64,000 nucleotides of DNA. Source: Hevea brasiliensis (taxonomy: Eukaryota > Streptophyta > Magnoliopsida > Malpighiales > Euphorbiaceae). This document shows, one piece after another, positions 11,669 through 24,100 of the stretch; the first letter of the stretch is position 1, and each line of letters opens with the position of its first letter. A program made the position numbers and the translations under genes. The stretch covers positions 100,970,480 through 101,034,479 of the forward strand of contig NC_079499.1 of the NCBI RefSeq assembly GCF_030052815.1, in the 5' to 3' direction. The notes under the pieces were generated by a model. That model made no database searches. It had not been told where the DNA came from and saw nothing but the letters and a program-made list of their open reading frames with translations.

Positions 11669-12994
11669 TGTCACGACCCAAAATTCTGAATCGTGACCGG
11701 CGCATAATTTAAGTATTCTTAAATTATGCAAGCCTTATCAGAGTATCTTGAATGAATATATTGTCACTTACTAATCCCAAAAATAGACAAAATCCAAATA
11801 AACAAAATACTGAATAAACATCATAAATATCTCATAGGTAAACTGCGGAGTCTCTACAGATTTCAATAAAAACTTAAACTGTTCAATAAACTAAACTAAT
11901 TATTAGCCCGAGAAAATATAAATTCGGGCATACCATGAGAACAAATCAAAGTTGTCCCTCTTCAGAAAATGGACTGAATATTTGGATTAGCTGCAGAATT
12001 CTACCGATCTAAAACAGATAACAGACAGAGAAAACGTGGTTTGAGCTAGATGCTCAGTGAATGATAATTATAGCACACAACAGAATAGGAACAGACAGGC
12101 GCTTGATTAATTTCACAATAATTTTTTTTATTCAATAAAATCATGCTCATGCTGTCAAAAATCATTAATAAAATAACTTCATAAAAACATAAATATAAAA
12201 GAAATTCATTCGATAAAAATTTTATGGTACAGTGCACCAGGGTGATGATACCCCACATCACCAAATTCAGATGGTAAGCACGCTACCAGATATCAGATAC
12301 CTTCCTTCTCCTTCACAGATATCAATGCATATGATACTAATGCAAACCATAAACTGCAATGATGCATAACTCGACAATGCAACCTAATACCGTGATAGTC
12401 CACACGGGCCGGATAATGTAAAGCAGAATCGGGCGGTACCAATTCAAAATAGAAAATCAATTTGTACAAATCAATCAAAATCAATAAAAATTTTCAGATA
12501 ACAAATAATAACTGATAGTATGATTCCAATAGTGTATTTCAATAGTTTCAGAGAGTCAATAAAATCAAATCAATCTCAAATCAATTCAGTAACACATCGG
12601 TAAATCTTATAGTCAAATATCAATTAATATAAATACATTAAAAGCCTGTTCCCAGAATTCTAATGGGTCTAATGCAGAGATAGTTGACAAAATCAATTAT
12701 TTAATCAAAGTCGAAATAGAATTCAATAATAAAACAAAACTTCAGGAAATCACATGTAAAATAATTATTGAAATATTGATTTAAAATTTCATTTAATAAC
12801 AAACTTAATGCTAAGAAATTTTAGAATGGAGTAAAATAGTGTCATGTACTATAATTACCACTCACTTGGAACTTCCAAGACAATAGTTATTTTCAATGGA
12901 AGAGAGACAATTTCAACTGACTAATTAAATATTTGAATCTCCTACATACCCAAAATATAAAAGAAAAATATTAAATAATAATAAAATAAAATAA

Positions 12995-13050
<56 letters not shown>

Positions 13051-13593
13051 CTAAATTTAAAGATATCGTCTCACAGTAATTATGATCAACCAAATTCAGT
13101 ACCGATAGTCAAAGAAAAGAAAATTAAATTTATAGAGTAGTTGTAACGGTTTAAGGAGAAAAAATTAAAAACATAATCAAAGGTGATGAATTGAGAAATA
13201 AAAATTTAGGAATTATCTGCGCACATCAGATTATTTATATACATACGTATAACAATAAATAAAAGATTATGAAAATACCTATTGAGAGTATTTGGTAGGA
13301 AAAGGAGGTGACAAATAGGTTTTGAGAGCAAAGTTTAGAAAAGAGATTATTAGGGTATATATATATTTTAAGAATCCTATTAGGTGTAGAATGAAATAAG
13401 AGTTATTATTGAACTGGGGTTGTTCAGATTACAGATATATATTAAGTTTTAAAAATAATATATATATATATCTCTAAAAATAAATAAGTAGACTATCTAA
13501 TAAAATATATATATTTTTTATAAATATATTAAATTATTGTTAGCTAATTAAAATAAAACAATAAAAAATAATAAATAGATATGAATTTTCACA
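11669..13593 (-). repeat. gypsy-1 5' LTR (right copy)
   Basis: The partner of 4725-6671. It carries an expanded (TA)n tract at 12998-13048, where the left copy has only about 20 bp. As the 5' LTR in the element's orientation it would hold the promoter. It is followed by the target duplication at 13594-13598. Confidence 0.95.
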
Positions 13594-13598
13594 CAACA

Positions 13599-14029
13599 AT
13601 GCTTTTCTTTCATTGCCGATCAAACTTTCTTGACTACCTCTTGTTGATCCCCTCATCAATCTCTCTTTCCCGTTTAACGGTAATCATACGAGCAATCTGT
13701 TACCAACAAAATCAACATTCAATGGTTGATGCCTCCTTTTCTCTCAAGTTCAACAAAATCAACATCAAAATTTGACAACTAACCGTATAGAAACTCAACT
13801 AAAGCTCAAAACACCAAAATGGCAAAACACACCATCAAAAGCCAAAAAGCATCTCCCACCTAAATTACCAATCCCCTGTACATAAATTGCAAGAAGTGTT
13901 CACATTACTATGATTATCAGTCCAATGGAAATCATTTCAAAAATGGCACCACGCAATGCAGTTGCCTAGACCTTCCACACACATACAAAAGGAAAAAAAA
14001 AAATTGAAATTTTATGGAAGAGCCCATCA
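13599..14029. other. short spacer, no gene seen
   Basis: Unique-looking AT-rich sequence between the gypsy-1 target duplication and the L29 pseudogene. No open frame here has a recognisable domain. Confidence 0.5.
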
Positions 14030-14551
14030 ATTCCTACTTCCTTCTCTCTCTTTGTCAACAACCACTCTTGCTGCCATTAATGATCTTAGAGATGTCTCAG
14101 AGAAAATTAAACCCAGAACAGATTTTTTCCATTTAACAAATTTTAAATGACAAAAGCAAGGAAACATACAAATGGGAAAAGCGGAAACATACCCTTTTGT
14201 ACATGCGGCGAAACTCGCTAGACTTGAACTCATTGCGTGCCGATTTCTGATGCCGAAGAATGAAAGTTCACTTTTAAGTTCAACCATATCTTCATTAATT
14301 TGCTCGGTGGACATAGCCCTGATTTCCTTCATTTCTTCTTCCCTCTTCGCCATCATTACTACAGAGGGAAGTGAGTTTCCAGAAAACTACCGCGTCATTT
14401 CGGCAGGTACCCGAATCGGAAGGTAACATAGGTGGCGTATTTGGATGCTGGAGAAATTGGATTTGGGGAATGTAGATAAGGGCTTTGGGGGGACAGTTGT
14501 GGCGAAAATGTTCAACATCCCTGGCTTTCTCTGTGCGAAAATGTTCAACAT
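14030..14551 (-). pseudogene. RPL29: plastid ribosomal protein L29 (bL29c) pseudogene
   Basis: The reading runs right to left. A transit-peptide-like stretch (MLNIFATTVPPKPLSTF... to VPAEMTR, from ATG codons at 14551 or 14518) is followed by an in-frame TAG at 14387-14389. The mature L29 start (SVVMMAKREEEMKEIR, then STEQINEDMVELKSEL) comes next. A one-base deletion near 14258-14265 breaks the frame. In the shifted frame the family's conserved QKSARNEFKSSEFRRMYKR is intact, ending at a GT donor just left of 14193. A weak exon-2 remnant (ARVVVDKERE, about 14030-14095) may follow an AG. Functional bL29c is an imported large-subunit protein of the chloroplast ribosome. Because splice-site sequence is kept, this is a decayed gene copy and not a processed retrocopy. 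A one-base assembly error could explain only one of the two breaks. Confidence 0.82.
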
Positions 14552-14587
14552 CTCCAGCCGAAGTAGATAACGAAGAATACTTGACAA

Positions 14588-16098
14588 AGATTTCTAAAGA
14601 ATTATTAAAATTTAATTTTTTTTTATTTCTTGTATTATAAAATTACTATCCCATAAAAATAAGGTTCTATACATTTATTATTTTAAAAATATTATTTTTT
14701 ATTAAAGTCAATTTATTTTTCCTCAAATTTAGAATGACAAGAAAAAAAAAAAAAACATAAAACAGCATAGGATTGCCAACCCTTCAAATTTTCCCCAACT
14801 TTTATCAGTGAAAAAGGCTAATTAAATTACAATTAAAGCTAATTATAAATGCTATTATGCAAAAATTTTGACTTCTATACAAATAATTAATTTCAAATTT
14901 TGAGGAACAAAACTCTATTTTCTCGTTCAATGTAAACTTAATAAATTAAATAATAATTAATGAGTTATAAGATAAGAGATAATTTTTTTTATTCTAAAAA
15001 TAATTAATTTTAAAATTAATATTAAAAAATTTAAATTCAAAGCTTTTTCATTAATATACCTAAAAAATAAAAAAAATAGATTATTTAATTTAACTAATAA
15101 GCCAATCACACTTATTTATATATAGAAAATTATAAATAATTTATAAATAAAAAGTCATAAATAAATTAATAATTAATTTAACTTATAATTTAAAAAATTT
15201 CTTAAAATAAATCATAAATTATAAAATGATATATTGTAATGATAGTTTATCCACTTATTATCCTAGTAATTTTTTAAAAAAATCAATAATTTCTTATTTT
15301 AATAATTATAATACTCGATTATATATCATATATCAATTTAATAAATTAAATTATTTTAAAATATTTTTCAACTAAATATTTAAATTACTTAAAAATTATT
15401 TTTATATTATTATATTAGATAATTAATTAATTATTTATATATTAATATATAAATTAATAAATATATTTTAAATTAAAAATAAAAAATATATAACTAAATC
15501 AAACGCTCCTAATAAGTTACTCTAATATTTAATCAGTAGTAGAAATTCTTTTTTCATGATTCTAATATTTCTTTTTATTTTTATCATTTATTTATAATTG
15601 ATATGTAATAAAAAAAATTTATGAAAATAAAAAAAATAAAAAGTAAGAATTTTTTATTAAAAAAATAAAAAATAAGAAACTAATAGCTCACACTTTTTGT
15701 TTCATTAATTAACCAACAGTTTATGATATCAATTTGGTGGTTGGTGCACGTGACCGCGGAGTGGTAACAGCAAAAACTATGGTGTTCCTTATTTTATTTT
15801 AAATAATTAATATCATTCCTTATATGTATATATTAAAAAAAGCAAAGACAGAAAATTCTTTCCCTTGTTCATTTTTCATTTTCTTGGTTTGGCTCTCTCA
15901 AAGCAAAACAAACCCTCGTCTCCTTCCATTACCTGCAAAATTCTCAGAGCAAAACGCTAACAGCAATCCAACACATAGCCGTTGCAGAGACACTGATACG
16001 GTCTGGCCGAGAGGAGTTGTTTATGGAAATTATTGAATCGCTGAGTTGAATCGGACCAGGGACAGACAGAGATCTGAGTCTAGTCAATAGATGCACTA
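14588..16098. other. AT-rich intergenic region and UBP3/4 promoter
   Basis: From 14590 to 15700 the sequence is very AT-rich with many A/T runs and no coding content. The last 350 bp or so contain a G-box (15747-15752), a TATA-like stretch near 15820-15835 and a probable 5' UTR leading to the UBP3/4 start codon at 16099. The transcription start is not determined. Confidence 0.55.
15747..15752. promoter_or_regulatory. G-box (CACGTG)
   Basis: A palindromic CACGTG sits in a local GC-richer patch about 350 bp upstream of the UBP3/4 start codon. G-boxes are plant bZIP/bHLH binding sites. Use here is inferred from position only. Confidence 0.4.
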
Positions 16099-19000
16099 AT
16101 GGGTGCTGCAGGCTCCAAACTCGAGAAAGCTCTTGGCGACCAGTTCCCTGAGGGCGAGCGATACTTTGGCCTTGAGAATTTTGGCAACACTTGCTACTGT
16201 AATAGCGTCTTGCAGGTTCATCTTCTTATTTCGATTTCAATCCCTTGATTTTATTGTTATACTTATCATTATGTTTATTATTCTTTTTGCTTATTGTATC
16301 TGTTAGTTTTATCTGATCTTTTTGAGCTTGTTTGTGAAATGTTGACCTTTTGAATTGATTGTTATGTAACATTAATTACAAAGAATTATGATTCAACTTG
16401 ATACAGCAAGGAAGATTTTCATTTACAAACGTTTTTTTAGTTTGGGATTCTTGGTAGTTTATTAATGGACGTTTAAACTTGGTAAGTGTGTTTATTTTAA
16501 GCTTAAGCTATGTATAACGGATTAAAGTTAAGTGTGCAGTAAAAGTATTTAGGGATTCTTGTAATTGGTTTTAGCTGTTAAATTGGTTGACTTAGATTTT
16601 AAAATTTTGTAAATGGACATCAAGTTTTTCCAGTGTGATATTAGCAATTGAATTGGTTGAATTAGATTTAGAGCTCTTAGTTACAAATCATATGTATTTA
16701 CTCTGGGTAGTGCATAAAGATGTTATCTTGTTCATTGAACTCTGTGTACTTGCTGGTGCATGTTTTTTCAAATTCTTGATTTTGTTTTTACATTGAAAGA
16801 TTTATTATTCTCTCAGTTCTCAATGTTCTGTTAAAAATTTTGGCATGTTATTAATAATCAATATTGTCAGTTTCTCAAATATACTCCAATATTATCGTCA
16901 TTATTTAGGTACATATCACGTGCTTGAAGATGGTCTTTCAATGTGATTTGAAGTCACTGGATTTTATTTCACTGTGAATGTTGAAAGGATTCTCGTCAAC
17001 TATGTTGAAATCGCATTCACTTTTGAAATTGTATTCACTTCATCAAGCCTTAACTTTTCTTTTTACCATTATTATGCAGGCACTTTACTTTTGTGTACCA
17101 TTTCGAGAACAATTACTAGAATATTATGCTACTAATAAAAATACTGGGGATGCCGAAGAGAATCTCTTGACATGTTTAGCAGACCTATTTACGCAGGTAA
17201 TAACTCCACAGGTAAATGTTTGAATGATACTTTGGGTATCAAATCAAGCGAGATTCACTGTGTAATTTTTTTTCCCGTATTGCTCATAACTTTCTGCTTC
17301 AGGTTTCCATAAGTTCTTTTGCTATATAATTCTGTTGCAATATGGATATGTGAACAGTTAGAATTCTTTTTATTTGTAAATGTTTAATGTATTTAATTTC
17401 TTTCTTATTACCTCTATCTGCACATGCCTTTACTTATTTATTTTTCATGTTTTTTTTTTCCGGATTGTTGGAGTGATGTGCTTCTATGAAATGACATTTT
17501 CATAAATGATTCATTTAACTCTTTATCTCAAAAGATGGGATAGAGACTCATGTACAAGGATTAAGAGTGATTCTTATTAGGACATAAATACTAGGACTTT
17601 AGTATTTTTCCTTTGAACCATTTTTAGTGACAAATCCTTTGTCCATCCTTCATATTTGTTGTGCAGAAAAAAGAGGCAAAAAAAAAAAAATCTAAGACAA
17701 TGTGCTGTGTTTGAATTCCTGGTATTTGTGTACTCTCTTAGTATTTTCTGTTTCATGGAATACATGTAATTAAATGCTGTTTCCTATCATGTGCTTTTTG
17801 AGGTTTTCTTTCTTGCATAGATAGCATCAGATAACAATAAATATGGGTTTTCCTTTTTGTTAGATCTACCTCCACTTAGCATTAAATTAAATGTTGTCTC
17901 CTTAAGACATTGAATTGAACAAGCCAATGCAAGGTGTTTATCAATATTATTTTAGTCACTTATCCTTGGTATTTACTGCCAATGGATTTGATAATGTTAT
18001 TGGATGTTACTGTTGTACTTTTGTACAACAAAGTAATGTATTATGGGAATGTGTATAATTTCCTAAGTTAATTTCATTTAAAGCACTCTCTTTCAGTTAT
18101 TAAACATTATTATTATGTTCATAGTTGAATTTTCATAATTTTTATGAAAAAGTAACTGCTTACGTGGTGTTTAATTTGCATGTTTAGTGCTGTGCAACTA
18201 TGTGCCTTTCACCTACTCACTGGAGAAGGGAGCAAAAAAGATTTTCCTGTCACAGAACATGTATATAGTAGTTGTTTATTATTTCAGTTGTGGTGCTGGA
18301 GCCAACTGTTGGTTATTCTTGTGTTTAGATAAGTTCGCAGAAGAAGAAAACAGGTGTAATTGCTCCAAAGCGTTTCGTACAGAGATTGAAAAAACAAAAT
18401 GAGCTTTTCCGTAGCTATATGCACCAGGTACATGTTCATTTGTAACTGATTGATGAATAGAGAGATCAGTTTGACATATACATTTACACTACAGTAACAA
18501 AACTTTATAGATCAGTAAATATTTATCTATATATTTTTCATGCATATTCTTCATGCAGGATGCTCATGAATTTTTAAATTTTTTGCTAAATGAACTTGTT
18601 GACATACTGGAGAAGGAGGCTCAAGCTGCAAAAAGTGATCCAGAAACTTCATCCCCACCTGAAAAGATTGCAAATGGGCCAAATAATGCTCAAGCAAATG
18701 GTGTTTCAAAGGAGCCTTTGGTGACTTGGGTGCACAAAAATTTTCAGGTGACTTTCATCGGCAATTTATATATTCTCATTTAATATTTTTCTTGTGTAAA
18801 TTATCTGTGTAGTGTTAGTTCCTTGCATATACATATGGATAGTGGTGATAATTTACTTATGGGGCACCACCACCTTGCCTTCCCCTTTCCCCTCTCTCTA
18901 ACCAGCCAAATAAATAAATAAAAAGCCAGCATCTCATGATTTCTCATTCATACTTGGATCAGGGGATTCTCACCAATGAGACAAGATGTCTGCAGTGTGA

Positions 19001-19180
19001 GACAGTTACAGCAAGAGATGAAACATTTTTCGACTTGAGCCTTGATATTGAACAGAATAGTTCAATAACAAGTTGTTTGAAAAATTTTAGTTCCACAGAG
19101 ACTTTGAACGCAGAGGATAAGTTTTTCTGTGACAAGTGCTGCAGGTAGGTATTTTTTGTTTAATTGGCTTCTGTTTGTTG

Positions 19181-19231
<51 letters not shown>

Positions 19232-20272
19232 AGTTGTATGAAATGAACGTTTTATTGCTGTTATGTAATATACTCAGTGTTTTGCCAGGAATTATTTAAG
19301 CTTTGGTTTCATTCTCTGGGACCCTTTATTGATTTCTTTGGAAACTAGCAAATGAGATAATCTTGAAATAATTGGTGTTTCACTTTAACATTCCTAAGTT
19401 ATATATGGATATGATTCCTTGAGGGGTTGAATTAGCACAAACCATATGAGATCCTGTTTCTCTCTCTCTTTCTTTTTCCTTTTTCTTTGGTACATTGAAA
19501 AATTTTTAAGGGGAGGGTGTAACTGCTATTAAATGTAAGACGACTAACAGGTTACCACTGTTAGTACTCAGCTCTGTTGTGTGCATCTTCTAAATATGAA
19601 AAATATAATTTTTGACATAACGCACTGTTGGCCTTTTAAATTTACAACATAAAAATAACCCTAGAATGGAACAATCTAATTGTATTCTACATGGTACTTG
19701 TTGTAGTTGGTTGTACTAGGTCATTTTGAAAATGATTGTATCTTTAAATGATTATTGGAACCTGAACTATTAATTGCAGTGATTGTAATATTTCCATCTC
19801 CAATGTGTCTGAGCATGCATATCGTGTTCTATAACTAAGGGCTAAATCTTTCTGTTTCCCTTGCAGTTTGCAAGAAGCCCAGAAGAGGATGAAGATAAAG
19901 AAACCCCCTCACATCTTGGTCATCCATCTGAAGAGGTTCAAATACATTGAGCAGCTGGGTCGATACAAGAAGCTATCTTATCGAGTTGTCTTCCCACTTG
20001 AGCTGAAGCTGAGTAACACAATGGAAGATGCAGATATTGAATACTCATTATTTGCAGTAGTTGTTCACGTTGGAAGTGGGCCAAATCATGGACATTATGT
20101 CAGCCTTGTGAAAAGCCACAATCACTGGCTATTTTTTGATGACGAAAATGTGGAGATGATTGATGAGTCTGCTGTGCAGACATTTTTTGGGTCTGCGCAG
20201 GAGTATTCAAGTAATACAGATCACGGGTACATCTTGTTTTACGAGAGCCTTGGCGCTAGTAGCAAGAGTTGA
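16099..20272 (+). CDS. UBP3: ubiquitin carboxyl-terminal hydrolase, UBP3/UBP4 type
   Basis: Six exons join in phase: 16099-16215, 17080-17196, 18329-18427, 18559-18747, 18963-19144 and 19867-20272, giving 369 residues, close to the usual plant length. It is a USP-family cysteine protease that removes ubiquitin from proteins. Arabidopsis UBP3/UBP4 act in the nucleus and are needed for pollen development. Visible: a MGAAGSK start, which resembles an N-myristoylation signal; a Cys box [11 protein letters not shown] with nucleophile Cys32; [13 protein letters not shown] at the exon 3/4 junction; two zinc-binding CxxC pairs (CLQC and CDKC) in exon 5; and a His box with [10 protein letters not shown] (His311) followed by HWLFFDD (Asp326). 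Every splice site is GT-AG. The start is fixed by the family's MGAAGS beginning. No defect was seen. UBP3 and UBP4 are near-identical paralogues in Arabidopsis, so the choice of name is arbitrary. Confidence 0.96.
19182..19226. repeat. (AT)n microsatellite in UBP3/4 intron 5
   Basis: An uninterrupted TA dinucleotide tract of about 45 bp, roughly 40 bp downstream of the exon-5 donor. Confidence 0.95.
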
Positions 20273-21189
20273 GAAGAGGGAGCTTTGGTTTTACAAGTAG
20301 GCATTTTAATCATTTGGACTGGCTTATCTTTTTCTTATTTTCTGTTATTATTGTTTTTCTTTTTCTTTTGTCCTTCAACCACTGGGAATAGCTCTCAAAC
20401 TTGGACATCTGAGATGATATGGGTTGTGAAAAATGTATACTTGGGTTGTTTCCATGTACAGTGGATGGTGGAAGCACACAGTCCTTTTGTTTTTTCAGAA
20501 TAAGAAGAAAGAAGATCAGTGTATATGGTGTGAGAGAAATCCACAGACGCTTGTATTCTTCATGGTTGAGAATGTTTAATCAAACATTAGAAATGAAATC
20601 CAATTGGAATTGCTTGGAGCTATCCTCGTACGACTGAATTCTATTTGAATCTGTCTGGTATCTTGAGTATTGAGATATTTTGGTATTCAGAAGCAAATTA
20701 TGCATGTTAAGTAAAATATCCCATTTCTCCATAAGCTATCAACCTGCATTTTTACAAGGTCTCGAGCAAAGTTGGCACCTGAATTCCCATTTCCAAGCTC
20801 TGTAAGCCATTGAAATATGTGGCATGGCTAGTAAAGCCAAGCAAGTTCAAGATGATGACACCAGTAGTTGACTAACACCACACAAGCTAGCCCAACTCAA
20901 GGCTCTTGCTTAAGATGATAAGAAGAACCAATAATTACCTGCAAGGCTAGGCTAGTGGTGATTAATTAGCCTTGAAGTTTTGTCTCCCACTTCTCTCTTT
21001 TGTTTTTTTCTTTAAAGGGAAAAAAGCAAATTAACAAAATGAAGCCTAAATTAATTATTAATTTGTACATTTGTATGAAGTTCTGAAGGTGCAATGTTAA
21101 CTATGGTACAATAATAACACATGACGCTGACAACAGATTGGGAAAAAGTCCTAAACTGCTTTGGCAGTAATATTTATGAGAATTTGGCT
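20273..21189. other. 3' UTRs of the convergent UBP3/4 and CAMTA genes
   Basis: The two genes face each other with 917 bp between stop codons. The region is AT/T-rich and probably holds both 3' UTRs and poly(A) sites. The small open frames at 20285-20640 show no homology that I recognise. Confidence 0.6.
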
Positions 21190-24100
21190 TCAAGAAGCTG
21201 TAGGCATGACAGCGTCATCATCCAATAATGCTTCAAGATCAATCAAGTCATCAAACTCTGCTGTTGCTTCAGAATTATTAATGCGATCATACAGAGTCTG
21301 CAAAATCAATAAATAGAGAAAATGATAAACAAATTTTTAAAATGATGAAATCATTTGGACCCATTAGTGCAGAATAGGAATATGATATTCCTAATATATT
21401 TAGGAATCATATTCTATGTAAAATTAGGAAATTTAAGAGCTTTATTTTTTAGAAATTTTATTCTTTTTAGGTCGTAGGAATTCTATTATTTCCTAATTTA
21501 TTTTGGTTTAGTTTAATATTCGTAATTAGAATTGAATTAAGCTTGTAAAATCTTAATGTAATTGGAATTCCTAATTCTATAAACAAGACTTAGGGTTTCT
21601 ATTGTTTAGACAAGCTTTGCTATGACAATTTTATAAGATCAATAATATTTTGAGAATTAGTTCTCTCTTTCAAGGATCGATATTTAATTTCTCCTAGTTC
21701 TTTATTCTTCTTTATTTGTTCTGCATCACCCATACAGTGTCATCAAACAAAATTTTGGGGATTCATAAATTATTAAATCATTATAATTAATTTAGTATGT
21801 TGAACTAATTTCTAAGCCATGCAGTCATTCAAATTGATTGTGTTGTATTCCACATACGCCAAGAATCTAAATCCTACAACAAAATAAGTTATTAGGCAGC
21901 TAGACCTCAACTTCTTTGTGCAAGTGATCGAACATATTCCTAGTCTAACAATATCAATTCCATCAGCCACCATTTGATCAAAGCAGCTAGAAATGAAGTT
22001 GAGGAAAAATCCGTAGTAACTAACGGCAAGTTCACAGATTTAGGATTTAGGCAACAATATCTCTCAGGTTCATTTGGACGTCCATGGTCCATTTGAATTT
22101 TATATGCATGGCCAAATAAAGAAACAAATGAAAAAAATAAAAAAAAATAAAAAAAAGAAAGAAAGAAAGAAAGAATGTCAATGATCCAAAACACAATATG
22201 GCAGGCAAAAATGAAGAGAACGGCTATCAGCAAGCGCCTAGCAGCAACCCAAATGAATCTATGCAAAAAATTATCTAAGCAAGCATCTCATTGTCATCCA
22301 TACAACAAAAACAACCAGCAGGGAAAGAAAAGGAATAAAGTAATATTTCTATTACCTTATTCTCCTGGATCTCAGTAACCGCATTTAGCAGCCGGCGGTA
22401 TTGATCTCTTGCCTCAGGATACTGATGCATGGATTTCACCCTTGCAAGGGCTATCTGTGATCTTGCTTCTGTTTGCTTTCTGCCTTCTTTAAAGAAATCA
22501 TAGTCATCCTCCTTTGATAATGTATCCTGTTTACTGGGACCCTCAATAGGTGCTTCTGATTTGAATCCACGCAAACCACTTCGTTTTCGTCTCCAACGCA
22601 AGATAACTTTCTCCACAATTCCCACAGACCATACTATCTTTCTATAGTTTTTCCTAACCTGGTGGCCTCTTACATGGGCCTTTTCACCAGAGAAGCTGAA
22701 GGTTAGAATTCAAACATTGGCCTTGATCAAGAAAAAATTTTTTTGGAGAACATATAAATGTAAAGAAAAAGCAGTAGCACTAAGATTATGCGAGTAGCAA
22801 TGAAGGTAATGCACCTGAATTTTAACAATTCGCTGCCGGATTATCAAAAATTCCTTTCTACCCTTCCAACTACGGAACTTGTTTTGAATCCTTATTGCAG
22901 CAGCATGCACTGGCTCATCATGTTGTCCTGGCTTGAGTGCCTTAACCGCAATAAATGAAAGAGCACACTCATTTGACATTCCATATTTATCATCCCCCAA
23001 CTCTTTTAACTGCTTCTTTTGAAAGGACTGTACCCTGAAGACTTCGTGAATACGAGCAACAGCTTGAGTAGCATTACAGACAGCAGCTAACGAGTCCTTT
23101 AGGGGAAGTCCATATGATAAGTCCCCATCACTAGTTACAAATGTACCATGCTCTGGAACTATCTGCACTGTTTTTGCCCCAGAAACTCCTGCAACATCAC
23201 CATCCTGCTTATCCAGATTAAGAGAAGAAAGGTGGGCGCTCAAAGCAGATTCTGCTAGATAACCAGCAATTCCTTTGTGTCCATTAGCAGAAGCTAGATC
23301 AGCAGGTGTTCTGCCTGTAGGATATTTGGGAGTTGGATCAGTTAATGCTCCAGGAGCTGCACCAAGAATGACAAGGGACACAACTGTGCGCTCGCTGATA
23401 TTCAAGCCAAAACAAAAGAAAAAGAAATGTACAAATTGAATGAGCATTTTTAAAAGGAATAATCAACAAGAAAATTCTGGGGACTGCCACTTTGCTAAAG
23501 TAGTTTGATCCCCACAAGTAAAGTTAGAACATGATGTCACAAAGGCGTACGAATTCACACAAATATGTTTTCCTGTCCTCTTTAATACTGTAATTCTATA
23601 AAAAAGATTATAAACTTCAAAATTGCTATTAGCACACCGCATGTCTTTTTTTCTTAATGCAGTATCATAATATCAAGAAAAAACAAAATCCCCTTTCTCC
23701 CCTATGAGGTTCACTACCAAGCTAAACATTTTTCAAGCAGCTTTTTTTGGCTTTCCTCTTGGTTTGCAGCATCCTCTTTCCTTTCATCAAATATTTCTTA
23801 TGCTAATACAATATCATACACAATGCTAAACCCCAACCTGCAATGTGAAATGTGTTGTGCAGTGATCTAAGACAACAGGAAAAGAATCGTAATGTTATTT
23901 TATTTTGCTTACCTGCCACAAGATGCTGCCCAATGAAGTGCAGTCCATCCATTCATGTCACGGAAATTAACACTTACACCGGCAATTATTGTGGGTTCAA
24001 GGGCCCAATCATATCCCAAAGCAGCTGCAAAATGTAGCACTCCCTGCCCACCTTCATCTAACACACTAGGGCCTTTTCCACCTTCAGCTGCCTTTTGCAA

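Larger units (their letters stand above)
4725..13593 (-). mobile_element. complete but decayed Ty3/gypsy (Tekay-like) LTR retrotransposon
   Basis: A structurally complete 8.9-kb element on the minus strand. It has two LTRs (4725-6671 and 11669-13593), a tRNA-iMet primer site beside the 5' LTR, a polypurine tract beside the 3' LTR, and a perfect 5-bp target duplication (CAACA at 4720-4724 and 13594-13598). The internal order is gag, protease, RT, RNase H, integrase, which defines Ty3/gypsy. The C-terminal VKVLWHNH-type chromodomain-like tail suggests the Tekay chromovirus lineage. The frames are interrupted by nonsense codons and frameshifts, so it cannot encode its own proteins. The LTRs differ by 7 transitions in the first roughly 196 bp, so insertion is fairly recent but not very recent. 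Confidence 0.95.

Noticed and set aside
22175..22378. Lys-rich plus-strand frame
   Set aside because: It is antisense to a CAMTA intron and exon and consists of low-complexity sequence.
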